Positions 51,070 through 58,709 of a DNA stretch of 64,000 bases are shown piece by piece (the first letter of the stretch is position 1; each line of letters starts with the position of its first letter). The position numbers and the translations under genes were made by a program. Under the pieces are notes generated by a model, which did not search any database, had not been told where the DNA came from, and saw only the letters and a program-made list of their open reading frames with translations. Origin of the DNA: VAZQ01 sp035693615. Its GTDB lineage: Bacteria > Pseudomonadota > Alphaproteobacteria > Rhizobiales > Xanthobacteraceae. The stretch is from positions 1 through 64,000 of the forward strand of contig DASSGH010000114.1 in assembly GCA_035693615.1 (NCBI GenBank). Reading direction: 5' to 3'.

Positions 51070-51486
51070 CTACTGCTCGACGATGACCATCCAGCCGACG
51101 CCGAAGCGGTCGGCGACCATGCCGAAGCGCTTAGCGAAGAACGTCTTGCCGAGCGGCATGCGCACCTCTCCGCCGGCGGAGAGCGCCTTGAACATGCGGT
51201 CGGCCTCGACCTCGTCCTTGGCGTTGACTGAGAGCGAAAAGCCCTCGAATTTCGGCTTGCCTTGCGCGCAGCCGTCGGACGCCATCACCGGCGCATCGCC
51301 GACGCGGAAACACGAATGCATGATCTTGTTCTCGCTGCCGGCTGGAACCATGCCGGGCGGCGGCGGTTCCGGGCTTTCCTTGTAGCGCATCATCATCTCG
51401 ACCTTGGCGCCCAGCGCTTTCTTGTAGAAGTCGAGCGCTTCCTCGCAGCGGCCGTCGAAAAACAAGTAGGGTGTGACTGGCATCAT
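51070..51486 (-). CDS. PhnB-like VOC protein
   Basis: A 138-residue VOC protein of the PhnB/YjdN branch: VTPYLFFDGRCEEALDFYKKALGAKVEMMMRY is the first repeat, and SLSVNAKDEVEADRMFKALSAGG with DRFGVGWMVI closes the second. These usually keep a metal pocket but their reaction is unknown. It shares its strand and spacing with another VOC gene and DUF1428. Confidence 0.8.
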   Translation of the reverse strand: MMPVTPYLFFDGRCEEALDFYKKALGAKVEMMMRYKESPEPPPPGMVPAGSENKIMHSCFRVGDAPVMASDGCAQGKPKFEGFSLSVNAKDEVEADRMFKALSAGGEVRMPLGKTFFAKRFGMVADRFGVGWMVIVEQ

Positions 51487-51525
51487 TCTCTCCTTTCGCG
51501 GTTTCGAGATTGAAACTATCGGCGT

Positions 51526-52020
51526 TCAGGCGGCTTGCGCCCGCTTCAGTGCCGCAAGGTCGATCTTGCGCATCTGCAACATCGACCGCATGACCCGTTG
51601 CGCCTTGTCCGAATTCTCATCCATGAGCAGCTGCGGCAGCGCCGTCGGAATCACCTGCCACGAGAGGCCGAACTTGTCCTTGAGCCACCCGCAGGGTCCC
51701 TCCTCGCCGCCTTCGGCGAGCCTGCTCCAGAAATAGTCGATTTCCTCCTGGGTCTCGCAGTGAACCTGGAACGACACCGCCTCGTTGAACTTGAATTGCG
51801 GGCCGCCGTTGAGCGCCAGCAACCTCTGTCCGGCGATCTCCAAGGCGACGGTCATGACCGTGCCCGGCTGCTTGCCGTGCACCTCGACTCCCTCTTTTCC
51901 GTAGCGGCTGATCTTGCCGATCTTGGAATCTTTGAAAACGGAGGCGTAGAACTGGGCTGCCTGCTCGGCCTGGGTATCGAACCACAGGCACGGCGTGATC
52001 CCGTGTGCTGTCATCGGCAC
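51526..52020 (-). CDS. VOC protein, 3-demethylubiquinone methyltransferase-like fold
   Basis: A 164-residue protein of the PhnB-like branch. GITPCLWFDTQAEQAAQFYASVFKDSKI is the first repeat; WLKDKFGLSWQVIPTALPQLL is the second. The SD GGAG favours the GTG at 52020 (six-base spacing) over the ATG at 52014. It is the first gene of the VOC/VOC/DUF1428 set and is divergent from the MarR gene, whose regulator may control it. Confidence 0.8.
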   Translation of the reverse strand: MPMTAHGITPCLWFDTQAEQAAQFYASVFKDSKIGKISRYGKEGVEVHGKQPGTVMTVALEIAGQRLLALNGGPQFKFNEAVSFQVHCETQEEIDYFWSRLAEGGEEGPCGWLKDKFGLSWQVIPTALPQLLMDENSDKAQRVMRSMLQMRKIDLAALKRAQAA

Positions 52021-52145
52021 GATCTGCTCCTTTCACGCGTTGGTACTGATTTGGTGCGGGCACTCTGCGCGGCGCGGCCTGGACCATACCGTCGCCGGAT
52101 TTCCGAGGCAGTCTGCTGCGCGGCTTCGATGCGTCTACCCCCGGA

Positions 52146-52174
52146 TTGACAGAATACGTTGATATCAATATAAT
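52146..52174 (+). promoter_or_regulatory. Consensus sigma-70 promoter of the MarR gene
   Basis: TTGACA at 52146-52151 and TATAAT at 52169-52174 with a 17-base spacer: both hexamers and the spacing are perfect consensus. Transcription would begin about 52180-52181, at the GTG start codon of the regulator, so the transcript is probably leaderless. No Shine-Dalgarno sequence precedes the GTG, in agreement. Confidence 0.75.
52159..52168. promoter_or_regulatory. Palindrome TTGATATCAA in the promoter spacer
   Basis: A perfect 10-base palindrome lying between the -35 and -10 hexamers, touching the -10. A dimeric MarR protein bound there would block RNA polymerase, giving autorepression. Assignment to this regulator is inferred from position. 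Confidence 0.55.
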
Positions 52175-52180
52175 TGTGGC

Positions 52181-52627
52181 GTGTCAAAGGCAAACAAAGT
52201 TCCCTTCGAAACCACACTGTTCGTTCGGGACACCTGCCTATGTCTTCATCTGCAGCGCGCGGCGCGGGCGCTGGCGCGGCGGTTCGACGAGGCGCTGCGC
52301 CCGCTCGGTCTGACCAGCGGGCAGTACTCCATGATGATGGCGCTGAACCAGCCGGCGCCGCCGAGCATCGGGGCGGTCGCGTCAATTCTGTGCGTGGACC
52401 GCACGACGATGACCGCCGCGCTCAAGCCGCTGGAGCGGCGCGGGCTCGTCACCGTGAGCGTCGATAACAACGACCGGCGCAGCCGCCGGCTCAAGCTCAC
52501 CGCCGCCGGCCGCGCGCTGCTCGCGCGCGCTGTCCCGGTCTGGCGGCGCACCCATGCCGAGATCGACCGCCTCGTTCCCGACGCCGGCGCGGAACGCCTG
52601 CGGCGCGACCTGCGCGCACTCACGTGA
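52181..52627 (+). CDS. MarR family transcriptional regulator (leaderless GTG start)
   Basis: A 148-residue winged-helix regulator. The N-terminal dimerisation helix (CLCLHLQRAARALARRFDEALRP) is followed by the winged-helix domain: SIGAVASILCVDRTTMTAALKPLERRGLVTV as helix-turn-helix and DNNDRRSRRLKLTAAG as the wing. The start codon is GTG with no ribosome site; the promoter ends seven bases before it. Its likely targets are itself and the divergent VOC/VOC/DUF1428 genes. The ligand is unknown. Confidence 0.85.
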   Translation: MSKANKVPFETTLFVRDTCLCLHLQRAARALARRFDEALRPLGLTSGQYSMMMALNQPAPPSIGAVASILCVDRTTMTAALKPLERRGLVTVSVDNNDRRSRRLKLTAAGRALLARAVPVWRRTHAEIDRLVPDAGAERLRRDLRALT

Positions 52628-52675
52628 AGAGCGCGCGTCCCGCGCGCGCAGTCATGCCGCTCTGCCGCAACGCGA

Positions 52676-53773
52676 TCAGGACTCGGCGAAGGCTTGCACT
52701 TTCACCGCTCGGCGCCGCGCACCCCAATGTCCGTGAGCGGCGTCGAATACGCCGGCGCAAGGCGCGTCACAGTTGGCACAGCGAGCATCCGCACTGAGCT
52801 TCCACCCGGTGAGATCATACCAGTCGCGTCCGATCAACCTGGCGCCGCAGCCATGGCAATAGGTGCTCTGCCCGGCCTCGTCGTGGATGTTGCCGGTGTA
52901 GACGTAACGCAGCCCCGCCTCGATCGCGATGCGCCGCGCCAGCTTGAGCGTTTGCGGTGGCGTCGGCGGGATATCCAGCATTTTCCAGTCCGGATGAAAC
53001 GCGGTGAAATGCAGCGGCACGTCGGGCCCTAGCCGTTCCATGACCCAGCGGCTCTCCGCCTCGATTTCCTGCGGCGAATCGTTCGCGCCCGGAATGAGCA
53101 AGGTCGTGATCTCGAACCAGACCTGCGTCTCATGCTTGAGGTATTCAAGCGTCTCCAGCACGGGAGTTAGCTTGCCCGTGCATAGCGTCTTGTAGAAGCC
53201 GTCGGTAAATCCCTTCAGGTCGATATTGGCGGCGTCCATGTGCCGGAAGAATTCGATACGCGCTTGCGGCGCAATGTAGCCGGCGCTCACTGCTACGGTC
53301 TTGATTCCGCGCGCGTGACAGGCCTGCGCCACATCGACGGCGTATTCGAGGAAGATCACGGGATCGTTGTAGGTAAAGGCGACCGAGCGGCAGCCGCTGC
53401 GCACGGCCGCTTCGGCGATCGCCTCGGGCGAGGCGCGATCCTGCACGCGGTCGAGCGCGCGCGCTTTGGAGATGTCCCAGTTCTGGCAGAACTTGCAGGT
53501 CAAGTTGCAACCCGCGGTGCCGAATGAAAGCACGGGCGTGCCGGGAAGGAAGTGGTTGAGCGGCTTTTTCTCGATCGGATCGATGCAAAACCCGGAGGAG
53601 CGTCCATAGGTGGTGAGCAAGATCTGATCGTGCTGGCGCGCACGCACGAAGCACAGCCCCCGCTGGCCCTCGTGCAATTTGCAATAGCGCGGACAGACGT
53701 CGCACTGGATGCGGCCATCCTCCAGCCGGTGCCAGTAGCGGCCGGGCACGCCTTCGATGATCGATTGATCCAT
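52676..53773 (-). CDS. amrS: AmmeMemoRadiSam system radical SAM enzyme
   Basis: A 365-residue radical SAM protein. The [4Fe-4S] cluster motif is CNLTCKFCQNW near residues 90-100, with AGCNLTC typical of AmrS. N-terminal CDVCPRYC and C-terminal CHGC and CANCDAPC pairs add further cysteine sites, which may hold zinc. Members occur beside Memo (AmrB) and AMMECR1 (AmrA); here AmrB is divergent at 53844 and AmrA is absent from the window. The modified substrate is not known. Confidence 0.85.
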   Translation of the reverse strand: MDQSIIEGVPGRYWHRLEDGRIQCDVCPRYCKLHEGQRGLCFVRARQHDQILLTTYGRSSGFCIDPIEKKPLNHFLPGTPVLSFGTAGCNLTCKFCQNWDISKARALDRVQDRASPEAIAEAAVRSGCRSVAFTYNDPVIFLEYAVDVAQACHARGIKTVAVSAGYIAPQARIEFFRHMDAANIDLKGFTDGFYKTLCTGKLTPVLETLEYLKHETQVWFEITTLLIPGANDSPQEIEAESRWVMERLGPDVPLHFTAFHPDWKMLDIPPTPPQTLKLARRIAIEAGLRYVYTGNIHDEAGQSTYCHGCGARLIGRDWYDLTGWKLSADARCANCDAPCAGVFDAAHGHWGARRRAVKVQAFAES

Positions 53774-53843
53774 ACTCAAGCCAAGCCCAGTTCTGCGCGG
53801 TATTATATTCCAAATCTGGGAAGCGCATGGCGGCGAGGCAACC

Positions 53844-54692
53844 GTGGAATCGAATTCGCAGCGCCCAAAGGTGCGACCGCCGGCGGCGGCCGGCCTGTTC
53901 TATGCCGGCGATCCAGACCGGCTGCAGGCGCACGTTGCGGAACTCATCCGTGCGGTCGAAGCATCCGCGGGCATCCCGCCCAAAGCGTTGATTGCCCCGC
54001 ATGCGGGCTACGTCTATTCGGGGAGCGTGGCGGCGCAGGCATTTGCGCGGCTGCGTCCGGGCGCCCACGCGATCAAACGCGTCGTGCTGATCGGGCCCGC
54101 GCATTTCGTTCCGGTGCGCGGCATAGCCGCGCCGACGGTTGATGCCTTCGCAACCCCGCTCGGCCGCATTCCCGTGGACCGCCAGGCGCTCGCCGCCATC
54201 GCCGATCTTGTCGTCGAGGCTGACGCCCCGCATGCGCCCGAGCATTCACTCGAGGTCGAACTTCCCTTCCTGCAGGCGCTGTTGCCCTCCTTCGCCTTGG
54301 TGCCGCTGGTGATCGGCGATGCGAGTGCGCAAGAGGTGGCCGAGGTACTGCGGCGGCTATGGGGCGGGCCAGAAACGGCGATCGTCGTCAGCTCCGATCT
54401 TTCCCACTATCACGACTATGACACGGCGCGGCGGCTCGACGCCGCGACCGCCGCCGCCATCGAGCGGGGCGAGTGGCAAAGCCTCGGCCCCAGCGAAGCC
54501 TGCGGCTTTATTGCGGTGGCTGGGCTCATCGTGGAGACGAACCGACGAGGCCTCGCGCCGCGGCAGCTCGCGCTATGCAACTCGGGAGACACGGCGGGAG
54601 GCCGCGAGCGCGTCGTTGGTTACGGCGCCTGGATGGTCAACGAGATGGCCGCGGCCGCCCCCGCGCATCAGCGCGGTGGCAGCCGTTCATAG
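53844..54692 (+). CDS. amrB: AmmeMemoRadiSam system protein B (Memo family)
   Basis: A 282-residue Memo-family protein related to extradiol dioxygenases. It shows KALIAPHAGYVYSGSVAAQAF (His at the putative metal site), LIGPAHFVPVRGIA, and HAPEHSLEVELPFLQALLP with SSDLSHYHDYD. The start is a GTG with GAGG five bases upstream. It is divergent from amrS by 70 bases, with a TATTATATT in between. Its stop overlaps the end of the convergent GFA gene by 25 bases. Confidence 0.85.
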   Translation: MESNSQRPKVRPPAAAGLFYAGDPDRLQAHVAELIRAVEASAGIPPKALIAPHAGYVYSGSVAAQAFARLRPGAHAIKRVVLIGPAHFVPVRGIAAPTVDAFATPLGRIPVDRQALAAIADLVVEADAPHAPEHSLEVELPFLQALLPSFALVPLVIGDASAQEVAEVLRRLWGGPETAIVVSSDLSHYHDYDTARRLDAATAAAIERGEWQSLGPSEACGFIAVAGLIVETNRRGLAPRQLALCNSGDTAGGRERVVGYGAWMVNEMAAAAPAHQRGGSRS

Positions 54693-55075
54693 ATCGGCAG
54701 GCTCTCGGGGATGATGTGGAAGGGTTGTCGATCGACCGCGTAGACCGCCATTTGCGGGGCGCCGAATAGGCCCGGATCATCGAGCGTTCCGACTTTCAGG
54801 ATTACCGCATTTAGGCCTGGACGCCGCGTCGCAATGTGAGTGCCGCATGAGTCACAGAATTCACGCGTCACCGGTTGGTCCAGGTCGCTGCGCGCGAAGG
54901 TTTTTGGCGCACCGCTAACGTAGCGGAACCCTTCAGGTGGCATCAGCATAAACATGTTGGGTGCTCCGCCGCTGATGTATTGACATTCACGGCAGTGGCA
55001 TTGCGCTTTCAGGCGCGGTTCGCCTTGAGCAACATATCGGATTTTCCCGCAGTAGCATCCGCCTTCGAACGTCAT
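54668..55075 (-). CDS. GFA family (glutathione-dependent formaldehyde-activating/CENP-V) protein
   Basis: A 135-residue zinc protein. Metal-binding Cys pairs: CYCGKIRY near the start, CHCRECQYISGG at 26-37 and CDSCGTH near 75. This fold binds zinc and is named for formaldehyde activation, though most members' activity is unknown. It ends inside the amrB coding sequence on the other strand. Confidence 0.82.
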   Translation of the reverse strand: MTFEGGCYCGKIRYVAQGEPRLKAQCHCRECQYISGGAPNMFMLMPPEGFRYVSGAPKTFARSDLDQPVTREFCDSCGTHIATRRPGLNAVILKVGTLDDPGLFGAPQMAVYAVDRQPFHIIPESLPIYERLPPR

Positions 55076-55275
55076 TTGAAATTCTCCGCATGGTGAGACG
55101 CTAATTCCTAAAAAGAAATCGTCAGTCGCATTGACGCATCGTCCAGGCGTGACTGCCTACCCGCAGTCCGACATGAGCTGAAGCCTGCGAGGCGGGCTCG
55201 ACCTACCGGCTCGAATTATGGAAGGGATGCAAGTCTGCTACCGCAGCCCGCGTCCTGCAATTCTCGCTACGAACG

Positions 55276-55746
55276 TTATTTACTGCCGATGACAGCGTAG
55301 CCCTGAATTTCGATCTTTGCCTCGGGAATAGCCAAGGCCGTGACGGTGATGAGCGCGCTGCCGGGGAAATTATCCCCTAAGATTTCCCGCCGGAGCTGGG
55401 TCACGCGATCGCCGTAGCGCACGTCGGTGATGAACACGGTCATTTGCACCATGTCGCTCAGCTTGCCGCCGGCCTTTTCGAGCGTGGCGGTGAGCAGCTT
55501 GAAGATTTGCCGCACTTGTCCGTCGAGGTCGCCGGCGAGCGATTTGCCGGAATCATCGACCACTGCGAGCACACCGGCCAACCACACGATCTTGCCGCCG
55601 TCGGTGATCACCGCCTGGGAATAACCGCGCTGCTGCGGACGTTCGCCTTTTATGAAATCCTTCGCCTGCAGAGGGGCCGGCAGGGCAAACAGCAACACCG
55701 CCGCGATGACGCCGATGAAACCGCGTGGGAATGCGATCGAAAGCAT
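55276..55746 (-). CDS. RidA family protein with signal peptide
   Basis: A 156-residue RidA/YjgF/UK114-fold protein. RidA proteins remove reactive enamine/imine intermediates. The core QVRQIFKLLTATLEKAGGKLSDMVQMTVFITDV and GSALITVTALAIPEAKIEIQGYAV is typical, ending with the conserved Glu. Residues 1-28 form a signal peptide (FIGVIAAVLLFALPAPLQA), unlike cytosolic RidA, so this copy is exported. It precedes the SMP-30 gene on the same strand by about 56 bases in transcription order after it. Confidence 0.8.
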   Translation of the reverse strand: MLSIAFPRGFIGVIAAVLLFALPAPLQAKDFIKGERPQQRGYSQAVITDGGKIVWLAGVLAVVDDSGKSLAGDLDGQVRQIFKLLTATLEKAGGKLSDMVQMTVFITDVRYGDRVTQLRREILGDNFPGSALITVTALAIPEAKIEIQGYAVIGSK

Positions 55747-55802
55747 GTTCGTCTCCCTGATTTGAGCAAGCTTTGCCGCAGTATCAGATCATTTCGCCGC
55801 GC

Positions 55803-56765
55803 TCACTTGCCGATGCGATCGGCGCCTTGTGCCAGCGTGTTCAGGCGATAAAGACCTTCGCGCGCCGTGATGTAGAGCACACGCTTGTCCGGTCCGGAAA
55901 AGGCCGCATTCGCCGGTTGCCGCGGAACTTTGATCGTACCGAGATATTTGCCCGCGGCGTCGAACACCTGAACGCCGGTGACGGTCGTAATGTAAACTCG
56001 ATCCTCGCGATCAAGCGCCATGCCGTCGGCGCCGCTCTCCTTGCCTTCCGGAATATCGCGCAGCTGCGCGAACACGCGCTTGTTCTTCACGCTGCCATCG
56101 GGCTGCACGTCATAGGCGTAAACCGCGGGACCCAGCGTGTCGTCGACGATGAGGGTCCTGCCGTCGCGGGTCAACGTCAGTCCGTTGGGTCGTGCGATTT
56201 GGTCGTCGATGACGATGGGCTCTTTGGCGCCGGCCGGCAGGTAATAGACGTAGGCGATGCGGCCCGGCACCACCGGCCGCGGGCCGGGATCGGTGATGTA
56301 CATGCCCCCCTTGGCATCGAGGATGAGATCGTTCGGCGCTAGGAACGGCTTGCCGGCGATGCCCTCGGTGACGGTCGCGAGCGTGCCGTCGCGGCTGCGC
56401 TTGCTGATTCGCTTGCCGTCGCCTTCCGCCGCCAGCAAATCCCCGTCACGCGTCAGCGCCAGGCCGTTGGCGCCATTGGTCTGCTCGCGAACAAGATCGA
56501 TCTTTCCATTGGGCTCGAGGCGATAGATGCGATTGGGCCGGATATCCGAGAAATAGAGGCCGCCGTCCGGCGGGCCCACCGGCCCTTCCGTGAAAACGAA
56601 TCCCTCTTGCACCAACTGCGGCTCTGCGCCCGCCGCTGTCACACCGGCGATGCCGCCCGGCGATTGCGCCATTGCCGGCAAGACGATGAACCCGACCGCC
56701 GCCGCTGCGCCCGCGGCCGCACGCGTTCGCAGCGCGGCTATCGCAAATCGCCTTTGCGTCTGCAT
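55803..56765 (-). CDS. Secreted SMP-30/gluconolactonase-like protein
   Basis: A 320-residue calcium-dependent lactonase-fold protein. It begins with a signal peptide (residues 1-34). The six-bladed propeller shows FVFTEGPVGPPDGGLYFSDIRPNRIYRL, FLAPNDLILDAKGGMYITDPG, GLTLTRDGRTLIVDD and ESGADGMALDREDRVYIT, the SMP-30/LRE pattern with metal-ligand Glu, Asn and Asp. GGAGG lies five bases before the ATG at 56765. It probably hydrolyses a sugar or other lactone in the periplasm; it follows the Inh gene on the same strand. Confidence 0.82.
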   Translation of the reverse strand: MQTQRRFAIAALRTRAAAGAAAAVGFIVLPAMAQSPGGIAGVTAAGAEPQLVQEGFVFTEGPVGPPDGGLYFSDIRPNRIYRLEPNGKIDLVREQTNGANGLALTRDGDLLAAEGDGKRISKRSRDGTLATVTEGIAGKPFLAPNDLILDAKGGMYITDPGPRPVVPGRIAYVYYLPAGAKEPIVIDDQIARPNGLTLTRDGRTLIVDDTLGPAVYAYDVQPDGSVKNKRVFAQLRDIPEGKESGADGMALDREDRVYITTVTGVQVFDAAGKYLGTIKVPRQPANAAFSGPDKRVLYITAREGLYRLNTLAQGADRIGK

Positions 56766-56856
56766 CTTTTCCTCCCGACTTGATGCCCAGCTCGTATTCA
56801 TGCGACCGGACTCGATCAGAGTCGCGTTAGAAGATCCGAGCGCGCACCACGGTCGA

Positions 56857-57546
56857 CTATTGCCGCATCAGCACCAAAGGATCGGCGCTTGCGGGTATCC
56901 GCTCCCAGGTCGTGGCGTCGCTCTCGGAGAAGCGCCAGCTACCGCCGCGGCCCCTCAGCAGCAGACCCTCGCTGTCGAGCTGCCAAGTCGACAGCTCGAC
57001 ATCCGCCACGGAGGGATCACAGCCCGGCTTCACCGCGATCTTGTAACTCTCTCCGCCGGCCGAGGCATTCGACAGCGTGAGCCTGCAAAGCGGCTTCTCG
57101 AATTCCCTGAGCAGGATCCATTCACCGAACACCTGCTCGGGCGTAACGGTCGCCGCCTTGATCGCAGCCTGGGTGCGCATGAAAAATAGCCCCTCCCCTT
57201 TGCGCTCGGCTTCGTACATGTGCGACTCGACTTCCATGAAATCGAGAATGACGGCGCCCTTGGAGTTCAAGAGCCGCACCTCGTCGTTTGGCCCCATGGT
57301 CCAGACCATGACGTCTTTCAGCGCCGGGAAGGCGGTGCCGCAGACGGCATCGAGGTCGAGCTTGAAGCCGCCGGCGGCAGGTTCGACGTTGAAGGTGACC
57401 GGACAGGTCTTGTCGCGCGCGGCGTTGGAGATTTCCCAGGCGCCGACCATGTCCCTGGCGGCATCGCTCGGCGTCGGCGCCTGCGCAGCGGCGTCCGCGG
57501 CCGATAGCGCAACCGCGATCACGGCGAGGCAAATGCGAGCCGGCAT
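56857..57546 (-). CDS. AprI/Inh metalloprotease-inhibitor-like protein, two tandem domains
   Basis: A 229-residue secreted protein. Residues 1-22 are a signal peptide (ICLAVIAVALSAADAAAQ). Two Inh-like beta-barrel domains follow: about 30-125 (MVGAWEISNAARDKTCPVTF, CGTAFPAL) and about 130-229 (VFGEWILLREFEKPLCRLTL, GCDPSVADVELSTWQL). Each keeps a Cys pair. Such inhibitors block secreted serralysin-like metalloproteases, yet no protease is nearby. An ATG at 57573 would lengthen the signal peptide by nine residues. Confidence 0.7.
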   Translation of the reverse strand: MPARICLAVIAVALSAADAAAQAPTPSDAARDMVGAWEISNAARDKTCPVTFNVEPAAGGFKLDLDAVCGTAFPALKDVMVWTMGPNDEVRLLNSKGAVILDFMEVESHMYEAERKGEGLFFMRTQAAIKAATVTPEQVFGEWILLREFEKPLCRLTLSNASAGGESYKIAVKPGCDPSVADVELSTWQLDSEGLLLRGRGGSWRFSESDATTWERIPASADPLVLMRQ

Positions 57547-57610
57547 GAAAAACTCGACTGGGCTGGCGCTCATGTTGACGCTAGCACGCTGCGCCCAGCG
57601 CGTCATGCGT

Positions 57611-57626
57611 CGCCGGCGCGCCGGCG
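57611..57626. repeat. Perfect 16-base palindrome CGCCGGCGCGCCGGCG
   Basis: A GC-only perfect palindrome in the gap between the inhibitor gene and the 2-hydroxyacid dehydrogenase gene. It has no loop and no T-run. It may be a terminator core or chance in GC-rich DNA. Confidence 0.25.
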
Positions 57627-57673
57627 AACAGCCTTGCGCGCAGCGCATACGCCGAGTTCGTGCACATTCCTGA

Positions 57674-58657
57674 CTATGTGCGTTGCCTGGGCGGCCAAGG
57701 CGTTTCCAACACCGGAGTCGGCGGCGGCTTGCCCGCCGCCCAGGCCAAGAGGTTGTCGACCACCAGCTGATCCATCTTCTCGCGGGTCGCAACCGAGGCG
57801 GAGCCGAGATGAGGAAACAGCACGACGTGATCCATCGCGATCAGCTCCGCTGGCACTTCAGGCTCGCGCGCGAAGACATCGAGGCCGGCCGAGAGGATGG
57901 TTTTGTCCTGCAGCGCCTTGATCAGCGCCGGCTCGTCGACCACCGAGCCGCGCGCCATGTTGATGAGGATGCCGTCGGGACCGAGCGCGCGCAGCACCTC
58001 GGCGTTGATCAGGTTCTTGGTCTCCGCGCCGCCCGGCGTGATGACCATGAGCACGTCGACGTCCCGCGCCATGTCGATGAGGTTCGGATAATGCCGGTAG
58101 GAAACGCCCGCCGCCGGCCGCCGCGAATGGTAGACCACCGGGACCTGCATGGCGGCGAGCCGCCGCGCGATCGCCTGCCCGATGCGGCCCATGCCGACCA
58201 TGCCGACGGTACGGTCGCGCAGGGTGGCCTTGCTCAGCGGATAATTCTTCTGCGGCCATTTGCCGGCGCGCAAGTAGCGGTCCGCCTGGACGAATTCGCG
58301 CACGGTGCACAGCAGCAGCCCGAGTGCGGTGTCGGCCACCTCTTCCGTGAGCACATCCGGCGTGTTGGTGACGGTGATGCCGTGCGCGCCGGCCCAGGCC
58401 GCGTCGACATGGTCGTAGCCGACGCCGAAGGAGGAGACGATCTCGAGCCGAGGAAACCGAGTCATGAACGGACCATCGACCCGCTCCTCGGTCGCCGCCA
58501 CCGCCATGGCGCGCACGCCCGGCGCGCTCTCGGCAAAGAATTTGTCCCGATGCTGGGCATCGGGAAACCTGACGAGGTTGAAGGTGCCGGAGAGCCCGTT
58601 CACGATCACCGGCTTGGGAGGACCGATCAACAGAACATCGGCTTTTTCGGCAGCCAT
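57674..58657 (-). CDS. D-2-hydroxyacid dehydrogenase
   Basis: A 327-residue NAD(P)-dependent dehydrogenase. The cofactor motif GMVGMGRIGQAIARRL is near residue 170; the catalytic Arg in NMARGSVVDE, Glu in FAREPEVP and His in FPHLGSASVATREKM are in order. It reduces 2-oxoacids or oxidises D-2-hydroxyacids such as glycerate, glyoxylate or hydroxypyruvate. It is the last gene of a five-gene operon with 2-oxoacid dehydrogenase components. Confidence 0.88.
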   Translation of the reverse strand: MAAEKADVLLIGPPKPVIVNGLSGTFNLVRFPDAQHRDKFFAESAPGVRAMAVAATEERVDGPFMTRFPRLEIVSSFGVGYDHVDAAWAGAHGITVTNTPDVLTEEVADTALGLLLCTVREFVQADRYLRAGKWPQKNYPLSKATLRDRTVGMVGMGRIGQAIARRLAAMQVPVVYHSRRPAAGVSYRHYPNLIDMARDVDVLMVITPGGAETKNLINAEVLRALGPDGILINMARGSVVDEPALIKALQDKTILSAGLDVFAREPEVPAELIAMDHVVLFPHLGSASVATREKMDQLVVDNLLAWAAGKPPPTPVLETPWPPRQRT

Positions 58658-58709
58658 GATTCACTCCTGATTACGTCTCGGATGCGACGCTGTGCCCGGG
58701 ACAACCGGC

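Noticed and set aside
52040..52145. Minus-strand promoter for the first VOC gene
   Set aside because: I searched for a matching -35/-10 pair reading left and found none of quality; the consensus promoter reads only to the right.
55076..55275. Possible gene remnant upstream of the GFA gene
   Set aside because: A short open stretch can be read near 55190 but it resembles no family and has no start.
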